Shown: positions 50,705 to 59,890, numbered from the stretch's first letter. The stretch is 64,000 nucleotides of DNA from Amycolatopsis tolypomycina (GCF_900105945.1 NZ_FNSO01000004.1:7816001-7880000); one strand, 5' to 3'. A program made the numbers and translations. Notes: generated from the sequence alone by a model not told the origin.

Positions 50705-51682
50705 ATGTCGCACGCAATCCAGGCCGAGGGCCTGGTCAAACGGTTCGGGGAGACCAAGGCGCTGGACGGGGTGGACCTCGAGGTCCCGTTCGGCCAGGTC
50801 GTCGGCGTGCTCGGGCCGAACGGCGCCGGCAAGACGACCGCCGTCCGGATCCTGGCGACCCTGATGAAACCCGACGCCGGCAGAGCCACGGTCGGCGGCT
50901 ACGACGTCGTCACCGACCCGGTCCGGGTCCGCAGCCTGATCGGGCTGACCGGGCAGTACGCGTCGGTCGACGAGGACCTGAACGGCATCGAGAACCTCGT
51001 CCTGATCGGCCGGCTGTACGGCTACTCCCGGGCCGCCGCCAAGACGCGCGCCACCGAGCTGATCGAGCGGTTCGAGCTGACGAAGGCGGCCAAGCGGCCG
51101 ATCCGGACCTACTCGGGCGGCATGCGGCGGCGGCTCGACCTGGCCGCCAGCCTCGTCGGCCGGCCCGAGGTGCTCTACCTCGACGAGCCGACCACCGGGC
51201 TCGACCCGCACGCCCGCAACGAGGTCTGGGACGTCGTCCGCGGCCTGGTCGCCGAGGGCGCGACGGTGCTGCTGACCACGCAGTACCTGGAGGAAGCCGA
51301 CCAGCTGGCCGACAAGATCACCGTGTTCGACCACGGCCGCGTCGTCGCCGACGGCCGCGCCGACGAGCTCAAGCGCCGCGTCGGCGGGCAGACGCTGCAG
51401 GTCCGGCCGACCCAGCTGTCCGACATGGACGCCGTCAACCGGATCCTCGGCGACCTCTCGGGGGTCCGGCCGACCCGCGACGACGCGACCGGCCTGCTCA
51501 CCGCGCCGGTCAACGACCCGGTGCTGCTGTCCACGCTGGTCCGGAAGCTGGACGAAGCCGGGATCACCGCCGACGAGCTGGCGCTGCGGCTGCCCAGCCT
51601 CGACGAGGTGTTCCTCGCTCTCACCGGGCACACCGCCGAAACGTCCACCGAGAACAAGACCCTCGAAGGGAGCCTGGCATGA
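50705..51682 (+). CDS. DrrA-like drug-exporter ATP-binding protein
   Basis: A 325-residue ABC-2 type ATPase of the daunorubicin-resistance DrrA group: Walker A LGPNGAGKTTAVRIL, Q-loop GLTGQYASVDEDLNG, signature RTYSGGMRRRLDLAASL, Walker B VLYLDEPTTGLDP and the DrrA-specific C-terminal region. Its stop overlaps the permease start (4 nt). Together they should export a hydrophobic compound. No biosynthetic cluster is seen alongside. Confidence 0.9.
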   Translation: MSHAIQAEGLVKRFGETKALDGVDLEVPFGQVVGVLGPNGAGKTTAVRILATLMKPDAGRATVGGYDVVTDPVRVRSLIGLTGQYASVDEDLNGIENLVLIGRLYGYSRAAAKTRATELIERFELTKAAKRPIRTYSGGMRRRLDLAASLVGRPEVLYLDEPTTGLDPHARNEVWDVVRGLVAEGATVLLTTQYLEEADQLADKITVFDHGRVVADGRADELKRRVGGQTLQVRPTQLSDMDAVNRILGDLSGVRPTRDDATGLLTAPVNDPVLLSTLVRKLDEAGITADELALRLPSLDEVFLALTGHTAETSTENKTLEGSLA

Positions 51683-52485
51683 CGACGCTGGCGCTCGACC
51701 GCCCGGCCCCGCCGCGGCACATCAGCCCCGGCAAGGGGTTCCAGCACGCGCTTTCGCTGGCCTGGCGCGGCATCCTGAAGATCCGCAAGAACCCCGAACA
51801 GCTCGCCGACGTCACCCTGATGCCGATCATCTTCCTGGTGATCTTCGTCTACCTGTTCGGCGGCGCGCTGTCCGGCTCGACCGACGCCTACCTGCAGATG
51901 GTCGTGCCCGGCATCATCGTGATGAACATCCTGCAGGCCTGCCTGACCGTCGGGGTGCAGCTCAACACCGACGTCACCAAGGGCGTGTTCGACCGGTTCC
52001 GCAGCATGCCGATCGCCCGCTCGGCACCGCTGATCGGCGCGGTGCTCGCCGACGTCGTGCGGTACGTCGTCTGCCTCGCGGTGCTGATGGTCGTGGCGAC
52101 GATCATGGGCTACCGGATCGCGACCACGCCCGGCGAGTTCGCCGTGGCGATCCTGCTCGCGCTGGCGTTCGGGCTGAGCTTCTGCTGGGGCTCGGTGTTC
52201 GTCGGCATGCTGATGAAGACGCCGGGCTCGGCGCAGGCGCTGATGTTCGTCTTCATCATGCCGCTGACCTTCGGCAGCAACGTGTTCGTGCAGACGTCCA
52301 CCATGCCGGGCTGGCTGCGGGCGTGGGCGGACATCAGCCCGGTCAGCCTGATGGCGAACGCGCTGCGCGGCCTGATGAACGGCGGGCCGGTCGCCGGTCC
52401 GCTGGCCGGCGCGCTGGCCTGGATGGCAGGCGCGGTGATCGTTTTCTTCCCGCTGGCCACCTGGGCCTACCGCCGGCGGGTCTGA
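51679..52485 (+). CDS. DrrB-like ABC-2 permease
   Basis: A 268-residue permease with six hydrophobic helices (FLVIFVYLFGGALSGSTDAY; MVVPGIIVMNILQACLTVG; AVLADVVRYVVCLAVLMVVA; AVAILLALAFGLSFCWGSVF; LAGALAWMAGAVIVFFPLAT). It is translationally coupled to the ATPase gene. The two form an ABC-2 exporter, possibly controlled by the large SARP regulator gene that converges on it. Confidence 0.88.
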   Translation: MTTLALDRPAPPRHISPGKGFQHALSLAWRGILKIRKNPEQLADVTLMPIIFLVIFVYLFGGALSGSTDAYLQMVVPGIIVMNILQACLTVGVQLNTDVTKGVFDRFRSMPIARSAPLIGAVLADVVRYVVCLAVLMVVATIMGYRIATTPGEFAVAILLALAFGLSFCWGSVFVGMLMKTPGSAQALMFVFIMPLTFGSNVFVQTSTMPGWLRAWADISPVSLMANALRGLMNGGPVAGPLAGALAWMAGAVIVFFPLATWAYRRRV

Positions 52486-52519
52486 GAGGCGCCGGCTTAC
52501 GGGGGTGAGCCGCGCCGTG

Positions 52520-52570
52520 CCATGAACGACTCTTTCATGACGTCGGACGTCATGAAAGAGTCGTTCATGG
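52520..52570. terminator. 51-bp perfect palindrome between convergent genes
   Basis: Arms of 25 bp (52520-52544 and 52546-52570) match perfectly around one base. It starts about 35 bp after the permease stop and overlaps the last two codons of the convergent SARP gene. It is related to the palindrome at 5710-5762 and to hairpins in the MITE-like segment. Bidirectional terminator is the simplest reading. Confidence 0.75.
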
Positions 52571-55500
52571 CGTCGAGCCGACCTCGTCCAGAAGCCAGGC
52601 GATGGTGTCCTGTTTGGACGTTGCACGAACCGCTTCGTAGCGCGAGTCGTAGTCCGGGAGGGCCGCGCGCAGCTCGTCGATGAGCGCCCGCAGCTCGGGA
52701 CTGCCCCGGTCGAGCCGCCCGCGGATGACGGCGGACGCGGCGAGCAGCCGGGCCGCCGTCTCCGGACGCCCCTGCCGCTGCCGGATCATCGCCAGCAGCT
52801 CCACCGCCCCGGCCATGTCCGGCATGTCACCGCGCCCGCTGGTCGCCCGGATCGCGATGGCCGCGTGCCGCTCCGCCGCGTCGGCGTCCCCCTGGGCCAG
52901 CAGGATCCGCGCCTCGAACGCGTGGATGAACTCGTCGCCGATCCCGCCGGGGAACCAGTCGTCGCCGCCCATCGCGGCGACGCGGTCGAGCAGCGCCCGC
53001 GCTTCAGCCAGCCGGCCGGTGCGCAGCAACAGCTCGAGCCGCCCGAACATCAGGATGGCCCGGTGCTGCAGGTTCGTGATGCCTTCGCCGTAGCGCTCCG
53101 CGGCTTCCTGGTCGCGCCAGGCGCCTTCGAAGTCGCCGGAGCGCGCCCGCTCGACGGCCAGCCGCCACCAGTGCTGCACGGCGTCCTCATAGGACCGCAG
53201 CTCGATCGACAACGCCAGCCCCTGCTGGTAGATCTCGATGGCCTTGGCGCTGTCACCGTTCTGCGAAAGCGCGTAGGCCTGGAAGCTCAACGTCATCGCG
53301 ATGCCCCAGCGGTCGCCCACCGCCTCGAACCCGGCGTGGGCCAGCTCGCGCGCCCGGTCCGCGCCCGCGACGTCGCCCACGTCGTCGAGCAGGAAGCTCT
53401 CCACCCAGTGCCCGCCGGCGCGGGTCCAGGTGTCGTCGCTGTGCTCCGCCCGCCGCACCTCCCGGACGGCGACCTCGCGATCACCGCCGAGGAAGGCCAG
53501 CATCGGCAGCGCCACCGCGAGCCCGGGGTACCGCAGCACCGCCCCGGTGCGGACGCACTCGTCGACCAGCCGGAGGATTTCGTCCCGGTTCGCGCGGGCC
53601 GGGACGTCGTCCATGAGGTAGACGAGCGCCCGGTAGGCGGCCGACACCGTGGGCGGCAGCCGGTCGCCGAACGCGAGGGTCTCGTGGATCAGCCCGCCGG
53701 CCCGGCCGCCCTGGCCGAGAATGGTCAGGTACCACAGCATCCCGTCCAGTAGCTCGACGGCGTTGTCCACATCGGACATCTCGATCGCGCCGCGCAGGGC
53801 CGCGACCATGTTCGCGCTCTCGGTCTCGTACCGGTCGATCGCCCGCAGCTGCCCGGCGGTGCGCAGCAACGGGTCCAGCCGCTGCGCGAGTTCGCCGTAG
53901 TACGCGGCCATCGCCCGGCGCACCCGGTCGTGCTCGCCCGACTCCACGAGCCGCTCGGTGGCGTAGGCCCGCAGCGTCTCGAGCATCCGGTAGCGCGGCT
54001 CGCCACCGGTGTCGACCCGGTCGACGATGGACTTCTCGACCAGGCTGCCGAGCACGTACGGCACGTCCGCGGCGGGGAGCAGGCCGTCGGCGCAGACGGC
54101 TTCGACCGCTTCCAGCTCCGCGCCGCCGGCGAACACCGCCAGCCGCCTGGCCAGCACCAGCTCGGGCTCGGCCAGCAGGTCCCAGCTCCACTCGACGACC
54201 GCGCGCAGCGTCCGCTGCCGCGGCAGCGCCGTCCGGCTGCCCGAGGTGAGCAGCCGGAACCGGTCGCCGAGCCGTCCGGCGATCTGGGCCACGGTCATCG
54301 ACCGCAGCCGGGCCGCGGCCAGCTCCAGGGCGAGCGGCATCCCGTCCAGCCGGCGGCAGATCTCCCCGACGTGGTCCACAGTGGACTCGTCGAGCACGAA
54401 GTCGGGGCGGACCGCGGCGGCCCGGTCGAGGAACAGCCGCGTCGAGTCCAGTTCGGCGGCCTCCGCGGGCGCGGCGCGTTCCGCGGGCACCGGCAGCGGG
54501 CCGAGCGGGCAGAGCGCCTCGCCGATGATGGCCAGCGGCTCGCGGCTGGTGGCCAGGATCCGCAGCCGCGGCGCCCGGTGCAGCAGGGCGTCGGCCAGCC
54601 GCGCGGCGGCGTCGACGACGTGCTCGCAGTTGTCCAGCACCAGCAGGGCCTCGTCGCCGCCGAGCACCTCGACGGCCTGCGCCACCGGATCCGGCGGCCG
54701 GCGGTGGACCTCGGTCTCGGCGCGGATTTCGCGGACCTCGAGCGCGCCCAGCAGCGCCCCGGTGACGTCGCCGGGGTCGCGGACGCCGGCCAGCGCGACG
54801 AACCAGACCCGGCCGCGCTGGTGCGCGGGGTGCCGCGACGCCGCCTCGGTGGCCAGCCGGGTCTTGCCCGCCCCGCCCGGCCCGGTCAGCGTGACCAGCC
54901 GGGCGCCGCCGAGCAGCTCGGCCAGCAGCTTGAGCTCGTCGTCGCGGCCGACGAACGTGGTCAGCCGGGTCGGCAGCCGGTCGGCCACCGGTGGCGGCGG
55001 CGCGAACTCGCCGCGCAGCGCGGCGAGGTGGACCTCCTGCAGCTCGGCGGAGGGGTCGACGCCGAGCTGGTCGGCCAGGGTGCGGCGGATCCCGGCGTAG
55101 ACGGTCAGCGCCTCCGACTGCCGCCCGGCCGCGCACAGCGCGCGGATCCGCAGCCCGGCGAGCCGTTCGCGCAGCGGGTCGGCCTCGGCCGCCGCGGTCA
55201 GGTCGGCCAGCACCCCGGCGTGCTCGCCCAGCCGGATCAGGGCTTCGAACCGGTCCTCGGCGGCCTCGGCCCGCAGGTCGGCGAACCGCCGGGCGGGCGA
55301 CGGCGCGAAGGGCGCGTCGAGGACGTCGGCCAGCGCGGCACCCTGCCACAGCGCGAGGGCCTCGGTGAGCAGGTCGGCGGCCCGGGCGTCCCGGCCGGCG
55401 GCCAGCTCCCGGCGGCCCTCGGCGGCGAGCCGTTCGAAGCGTTCGGCGTCGACGTCACCGGGTTCCACCACGAGCCGGTAGCCACCCGGCCCGGATTCGA

Positions 55501-55732
55501 CGGCCACCGGCAAGGCCTTCCGCAGCCGCGAGACCAGCGACTGCAGGGCGTTGGCGGCGTCGGCGGGTGGTTCGGCGCCCCAGAGCCCGTCGACGAGCGC
55601 GTCGGCCGGGACCGCCCGCCCGGCGTCCAGCGCGAGCCTGGCCAGGAGCATGCGGAGGCGGGCACCGCCGATGTCGATCGGCGTGCCGTCGTCTTCCGCC
55701 ACCCGGAGCGGCCCCAGCAGCGCAACGCGCAT
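52565..55732 (-). CDS. AfsR/SARP-family regulator with BTAD, NB-ARC and TPR domains
   Basis: A 1055-residue regulator. Residues 1-95 are an OmpR-type winged helix (MRVALLGPLRVAEDDGTPID; LVSRLRKALP), 100-245 the BTAD domain (DAPFAPSPARRFADLRAEAA), 265-560 the NB-ARC ATPase (Walker A TLTGPGGAGKTRLATEAA; LLVLDNCEHVVDAAAR; ILATSREPL) and the rest helical TPR-like. Such proteins activate secondary metabolism or export genes. It converges on the DrrAB-like exporter. Its end overlaps the palindrome at 52520-52570. ATG 55732 fits the domain start. Confidence 0.9.
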   Translation of the reverse strand: MRVALLGPLRVAEDDGTPIDIGGARLRMLLARLALDAGRAVPADALVDGLWGAEPPADAANALQSLVSRLRKALPVAVESGPGGYRLVVEPGDVDAERFERLAAEGRRELAAGRDARAADLLTEALALWQGAALADVLDAPFAPSPARRFADLRAEAAEDRFEALIRLGEHAGVLADLTAAAEADPLRERLAGLRIRALCAAGRQSEALTVYAGIRRTLADQLGVDPSAELQEVHLAALRGEFAPPPPVADRLPTRLTTFVGRDDELKLLAELLGGARLVTLTGPGGAGKTRLATEAASRHPAHQRGRVWFVALAGVRDPGDVTGALLGALEVREIRAETEVHRRPPDPVAQAVEVLGGDEALLVLDNCEHVVDAAARLADALLHRAPRLRILATSREPLAIIGEALCPLGPLPVPAERAAPAEAAELDSTRLFLDRAAAVRPDFVLDESTVDHVGEICRRLDGMPLALELAAARLRSMTVAQIAGRLGDRFRLLTSGSRTALPRQRTLRAVVEWSWDLLAEPELVLARRLAVFAGGAELEAVEAVCADGLLPAADVPYVLGSLVEKSIVDRVDTGGEPRYRMLETLRAYATERLVESGEHDRVRRAMAAYYGELAQRLDPLLRTAGQLRAIDRYETESANMVAALRGAIEMSDVDNAVELLDGMLWYLTILGQGGRAGGLIHETLAFGDRLPPTVSAAYRALVYLMDDVPARANRDEILRLVDECVRTGAVLRYPGLAVALPMLAFLGGDREVAVREVRRAEHSDDTWTRAGGHWVESFLLDDVGDVAGADRARELAHAGFEAVGDRWGIAMTLSFQAYALSQNGDSAKAIEIYQQGLALSIELRSYEDAVQHWWRLAVERARSGDFEGAWRDQEAAERYGEGITNLQHRAILMFGRLELLLRTGRLAEARALLDRVAAMGGDDWFPGGIGDEFIHAFEARILLAQGDADAAERHAAIAIRATSGRGDMPDMAGAVELLAMIRQRQGRPETAARLLAASAVIRGRLDRGSPELRALIDELRAALPDYDSRYEAVRATSKQDTIAWLLDEVGSTP

Positions 55733-55850
55733 GCGTCCAGCTTTCCAGACGCACGCGCGGCGCCGGGGCGGGCCGACGGAAGTGCTGATTATCCGGACAA
55801 ACCAGACACAGATCGCAGGTTCACCCGTTCGTGGCGATACGTTGCCGAAG

Positions 55851-55872
55851 GGCACTTTCACGTAAAAGTGCC
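55851..55872. repeat. 22-bp palindrome in the divergent promoter region
   Basis: A near-perfect inverted repeat (ggcactttcacg with cgtaaaagtgcc) between the divergent SARP and M1-like genes. It resembles the palindrome at 46138-46161, but here it lies in a promoter region rather than at gene ends, so it could be a repeat element or a regulator site. Confidence 0.5.
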
Positions 55873-55900
55873 CCGCCCATCCAGACGGACAGGAGCGTTC

Positions 55901-57328
55901 ATGAGGGGACAGAAGCCGGTCGTGGTGGCGGCCGCGGTGCTCGCCAGTCTGTGCCTGGGCACCGGTGTCGCCGCGGCGGGCGACGGCTGGGGCTCGCCGA
56001 AGCCCGGCAGCGACGGCGCCGGGGACAGCTACTACCCGCAGGACGGCAACGGCGGCTACGACGTCGCCGACTACCACCTCAAGGTCACCTACGACCCGGC
56101 GACGCACCAGCTCACCGGGAACCAGGACATCACCGCACGGGCGACCCAGTCGCTCAGCTCGTTCAACCTGGACCTGCACGGGCTGACCGTCGACTCGGTC
56201 AAGGTCGACGGCCGCGACGCGGCGTTCGGCCGGACCGGCGACCACGAGCTGGTCATCACACCCTCGCGTGCGCTGCGGCGGGGCCGGCCCTTCACGGTCA
56301 AGATCGCCTACCACGGCGTGCCCGCGCCGATCGACGACCCGGCGCTCGGCAACAGCGGCTGGCAGTACGCCAAGGCGGGCGGCGCGTTCGTCGCCGGCGA
56401 GCCGAAGTCGGCCACCACCTGGTACCCGGTCAACGACACCCCGCTCGACAAGGCCACGTTCCACCTCGCGATCACCGTGCCCGACGAGTGGGGCGTGATC
56501 GCCAACGGCCGCGAGAAGCCCTCGGTCAAGGTGCCCGGCGGCACCACGCACGTCTGGGCCGAAGAGACGCCGATCGTGCCGTACATGACGACGGTCGCGA
56601 TCGACAAGTGGACGTTCGACCGGCAGCAGCGGAAGGACGGGACGCCGATCGTCAGCGCGTTCGCCCCGGGCGTGCCCGACTCGACGAAGCAGGCCGAGGC
56701 GCGGCTGCCGGAGATCCTCGACTTCCTCGAGTCGAAGTTCGGCCCGTACCCGATCGACGCGGCGGGCGGCATCTTCCTCAACGAGCAGATCGGCTTCTCG
56801 CTGGAGACGATGAGCCGGCCGATCTACTCGGCGGGCTGGGCGGGCACGGTCCCGACGATCGTCCACGAGAACGCCCACCAGTGGTACGGCGACTCGGTGG
56901 CGGTCGCGCACTGGCGCGACGTCTGTCTCAACGAGTGCTTCGCCTCCTACGCCACCTGGCTGTGGGACGAGGCGAAGGAAGGCGTCGACCTGAACGCGAT
57001 GTACGCCAACGACGTCAACACCGCGCCGGCGCGGCTCTGGAACGGCAAGCTCTACGACATGGGCCAGGGCAACGAGTTCACGTACGTGTACTCGAAGGGT
57101 CCGATGATGCTGCACGCGCTGCGCAACTACATCGGCGAGCGGGCCTTCTCCTGGGTCCTGAAGACCTGGCCGTCGCTGCACCGCGACGGGAACGCGAGCC
57201 TGCCGGAGTTCCAGCGGTACACCGAGTTCGCCGCGCACCGGAGCCTCAAGGGCTTCTTCGACGCGTGGGTGTACGGCACGGGCAAGCCGGCCGACGAGTT
57301 CCTGTTCCCGGGAGGGCTGAAGCACTGA
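55901..57328 (+). CDS. M1-family-like secreted metallopeptidase, copy 2
   Basis: A 475-residue paralogue of the protein at 47043. Residues 1-27 form a signal peptide (VVVAAAVLASLCLGTGVAAA). The zinc site is HENAHQWYGDS with CLNECFASYATWLW; the Tyr is in VYSKGPMMLHALRNY. Both copies share NECFA in place of NEGFA and GGIFLNE in place of GAMEN, and both have the GDSYYPQDGNGGYD opening block. AGGAG precedes the ATG. It is secreted without a lipobox, unlike copy 1. Confidence 0.87.
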   Translation: MRGQKPVVVAAAVLASLCLGTGVAAAGDGWGSPKPGSDGAGDSYYPQDGNGGYDVADYHLKVTYDPATHQLTGNQDITARATQSLSSFNLDLHGLTVDSVKVDGRDAAFGRTGDHELVITPSRALRRGRPFTVKIAYHGVPAPIDDPALGNSGWQYAKAGGAFVAGEPKSATTWYPVNDTPLDKATFHLAITVPDEWGVIANGREKPSVKVPGGTTHVWAEETPIVPYMTTVAIDKWTFDRQQRKDGTPIVSAFAPGVPDSTKQAEARLPEILDFLESKFGPYPIDAAGGIFLNEQIGFSLETMSRPIYSAGWAGTVPTIVHENAHQWYGDSVAVAHWRDVCLNECFASYATWLWDEAKEGVDLNAMYANDVNTAPARLWNGKLYDMGQGNEFTYVYSKGPMMLHALRNYIGERAFSWVLKTWPSLHRDGNASLPEFQRYTEFAAHRSLKGFFDAWVYGTGKPADEFLFPGGLKH

Positions 57329-57392
57329 CGGCAGTCGTCGAGGCCACCCCGCGGACGTAGGGTGGCCTCGACGACTTCGTGGGGAGGACGAC

Positions 57393-58034
57393 ATGGCCAG
57401 GGTGCTGATGACGGGGTTCGCGCCCTTCGGCGGCGAGTCGGTCAACCCGTCGTGGCAGGCGGTTTCGCTGGTGGCCGCCCGACGGCCCGACGTCGCGGCG
57501 GTGGAGCTGCCCTGCGAGTTCGAGGCGTCGCTGCCCGCACTGCGGCAGGCTTTCGCGGCGCACCGGCCGTCGCTGGTGATCTGCGCCGGCCAGGCGGGCG
57601 GCCGGGCGGAGGTCACCCCGGAACGGGTGGCGATCAACCTGATCGACGCCCGCATCCCGGACAACGCGGGCGCGCAGCCGGTGGACACCCCGGTGGTCCC
57701 GGACGGCCCGGCAGCCTACTTCACGACGCTGCCGGTGAAGGCGTGCGTGGCGGCGATCCGCGCGGCGGGCGTGCCGGCCTCGGTGTCCCACACGGCCGGG
57801 ACGTACGTGTGCAACCAGGTGTTCTACGGCCTGATGCACCTGCTGGCCACGGAGTGCCCCGGCGTCCGCGGCGGGTTCGTGCACGTCCCGTTCAGCCCCG
57901 AGCAGGTCGCGGCGGCGGGCAAGAGCGAGGCGTCGCTGGGCGTGGACCGGGTCGCGCTCGCACTGGAAACATTGGCGGACACGGCGTTGCGGGTCACGGA
58001 GGACCTGGCGGTGAGCGCGGGCGCGGAGCATTGA
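57393..58034 (+). CDS. pcp: pyroglutamyl-peptidase I
   Basis: A 213-residue cysteine peptidase that removes N-terminal pyroglutamate. The C15 triad is visible: Glu in ERVAINLIDARIPDN region (GRAEVTPERVA), Cys in SHTAGTYVCNQVFY and His in GGFVHVPFSPEQ. The opening MARVLMTGFAPFGGESVNPS is typical. Complete length. Nothing suggests an operon with neighbours beyond the shared direction with the M1-like gene, which also degrades peptides. Confidence 0.93.
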   Translation: MARVLMTGFAPFGGESVNPSWQAVSLVAARRPDVAAVELPCEFEASLPALRQAFAAHRPSLVICAGQAGGRAEVTPERVAINLIDARIPDNAGAQPVDTPVVPDGPAAYFTTLPVKACVAAIRAAGVPASVSHTAGTYVCNQVFYGLMHLLATECPGVRGGFVHVPFSPEQVAAAGKSEASLGVDRVALALETLADTALRVTEDLAVSAGAEH

Positions 58035-58097
58035 CGAGCGACCGGACGCCTGGGCGAGACCGGGCGCGGCTTCCGGGGCGCGAATGACCCGAGCTAG

Positions 58098-59073
58098 ACG
58101 AGTAATGCGTAAGTCTGGGTGGTGGCTGGAGATGGGCGAAGGGTGTTCAAGATCGGTTTGTGACGACAGACCTGAACACCCTTCTCACCGCACTCTACGT
58201 CAAGATCGACGACCACCTCGCCGGCAGGCGGCGGGTGGGCAGGCCGCCGAAGCTGACCGACGCGGAGCTGGTGACCTTGGCCGTGGCCCAGGCGTTGCTG
58301 GGGTTCACCTCCGAGGCCCGCTGGCTGCGGTTCCTGCCCGCCCGGATGCCCGGCGCGTTCCGCTATCTGCCTGGCCAGTCCGGCTACAACCGTCGGCTGC
58401 GTGCCGCGTTGCCGCTGGTCAAGCAGGTCATGCGCTGGCTGGCGGCGGACACCGACCTGTGGACCGACACCACCTGGATCGTGGACTCCACCCCGGTCGA
58501 ATGCGGTCGCTCCCGACCCACGGTCCAGCGTTCGGAGCTGGCCGGCTGGGCAAAGTATGGCTTCTGCCGCTCCCACTCGCGCTGGTTCTGGGGACTGCGG
58601 CTGCATCTGGTCTGCACCCCGGCCGGACTCCCGGTCGCCTGGGCGCTGGCCGACCCGAAGGTCGACGAGCGGCAGGTGCTCATGGCCATCTGCGACCACG
58701 AACCCCACCTGCTCACCGAACGTCCGGGGCTGCTGATCATCGCCGACAAGGGCTACGTCTCCGCGGAACTGGACCGCTTCCTGGCCGAGCGCGGGGTCCG
58801 GCTGATCCGGCCGTCCTACCGCAACCGCAAGCCGCATCCCGGTGAGCCGCTGCTCAAGTCCATCCGCCAGCTCATCGAGTCGGTCAACGACACCCTCAAG
58901 GGCCAGCTGAACCTGGAACAGCACGGTGGACGCACCATCGAAGGCGTCGGAGTCCGCATCGCCCAACGCCTCCTGGCCCTCACCGCCGCCATCTGGCACA
59001 ACCGCGCCACCGGCCAACCCATCACCCGATCACTGACCGCCTACGACCACTGACCGAGTTACGCATTACTCGT
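58098..59073 (+). mobile_element. IS982-family insertion sequence, copy 2 (976 bp)
   Basis: Same length, ends and coding content as 587-1562 but inverted. Flanked by CTAG (58094-58097 and 59074-59077). It sits between pcp and the 59112 repeats, in intergenic DNA. Confidence 0.9.
58160..59053 (+). CDS. IS982-family transposase, copy 2
   Basis: A 297-residue transposase with the same motifs as the copy at 607-1500, differing visibly in one residue (Val for Ile in LP-x-AWALADPK), caused by two adjacent base changes. It begins at GTG 58160 and is intact. Confidence 0.9.
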   Translation: MTTDLNTLLTALYVKIDDHLAGRRRVGRPPKLTDAELVTLAVAQALLGFTSEARWLRFLPARMPGAFRYLPGQSGYNRRLRAALPLVKQVMRWLAADTDLWTDTTWIVDSTPVECGRSRPTVQRSELAGWAKYGFCRSHSRWFWGLRLHLVCTPAGLPVAWALADPKVDERQVLMAICDHEPHLLTERPGLLIIADKGYVSAELDRFLAERGVRLIRPSYRNRKPHPGEPLLKSIRQLIESVNDTLKGQLNLEQHGGRTIEGVGVRIAQRLLALTAAIWHNRATGQPITRSLTAYDH

Positions 59074-59111
59074 CTAGGCCGGCCCGCGTCCCCAGGATCG
59101 AGATGCCCGCC

Positions 59112-59174
59112 CAATCACGCGAGTCACGCGCCCAATCACGCGAGTTCCGCCTTCAATCACGCGAGTTCCGCCTC
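59112..59174. repeat. three 21-bp tandem repeats
   Basis: Units begin at 59112, 59133 and 59154, each starting caatcacgcgagt; the second and third continue ttccgcc. They lie between the IS and the end of the leftward membrane-protein gene. Function is unknown; possibly a lineage-specific intergenic repeat. Confidence 0.75.
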
Positions 59175-59227
59175 CGGTCACGTCTCAGGTGCCGTGGGCG
59201 CGTCGAGAATCCCGCCGCCGACGGCCG

Positions 59228-59890
59228 CTAACCGCCCCGGCCGGTGAGCTCGACGAACGCCGGTGGGCCCGGGACGTTGTGGTGCACCGTCAGGTCCGCG
59301 ACCCGGTCGCCGCTCCACGCCGGCGTGAACGTCACCACCAGGGTGCAGCGGCGGCCCGGTGCCACCTCCTGGCCCACGCAGCCGCTCGGGTCGACCGCGA
59401 AGTCCGTGCCGTCCAGCTCGATCCCGCTCACCCGCACCGCGCTCGCGCCGACGCTGCGGACCGCCACCACGCACGTCGACGTCGTGTGCACCGGGGTCGT
59501 CCCGCACGCGACCGACTCCGGGACGATCACCCGCGGCTCCGCGGCCACCGCCGGGACGCCGGGGAACGTGGCCGGGCGGCCGCGGACCAGGTCGAGCACC
59601 GTCACGCCCGTCACCGTCAGCACCAGTGCGCCCGTCACCAGGAGCACGATCGCGATCGCCTTGACGCCGCGGGCGCTGCCGTCCTTGGCGGTGAACCCGC
59701 CGGCCGCCAGGACCGTGACCACCAGCGTGGAGATCAGCGTCGCGTCCGGGCCGGCCCCGATCGCCGCCGGGACCAGCGTGCCGAGCAGCGACGCGCCGAC
59801 CGTGACCGCGAATCCCGTCCAGGAGAAGCGTTTTGCCTCACGCAACCGGCGCCGCACGGTCGGCGCCCGAGGCTTCGTCACTGTGCTCAT
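59228..59890 (-). CDS. membrane protein with extracytoplasmic Ig-like domain
   Basis: A 220-residue protein. Two or three hydrophobic segments (GFAVTVGASLLGTLVPAAIG; LISTLVVTVLAAGGFTA; AIAIVLLVTGALVLTVTGVT) are followed by a beta-rich extracellular domain (residues 110-220) with two likely disulfide Cys pairs (ESVACGTTPVHTTSTC; DPSGCVGQEVAPGRRC) and a strand pattern like Ig/choice-of-anchor domains. It is divergent from the ESX-type substrate genes and may serve the same system; that is inference. Confidence 0.7.
   Translation of the reverse strand: MSTVTKPRAPTVRRRLREAKRFSWTGFAVTVGASLLGTLVPAAIGAGPDATLISTLVVTVLAAGGFTAKDGSARGVKAIAIVLLVTGALVLTVTGVTVLDLVRGRPATFPGVPAVAAEPRVIVPESVACGTTPVHTTSTCVVAVRSVGASAVRVSGIELDGTDFAVDPSGCVGQEVAPGRRCTLVVTFTPAWSGDRVADLTVHHNVPGPPAFVELTGRGG

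Noticed and set aside
53930..55899. Upstream extension of the second M1-like gene antisense to the SARP gene
   Set aside because: A signal peptide and AGGAG fix the start at 55901; the extension is antisense composition.
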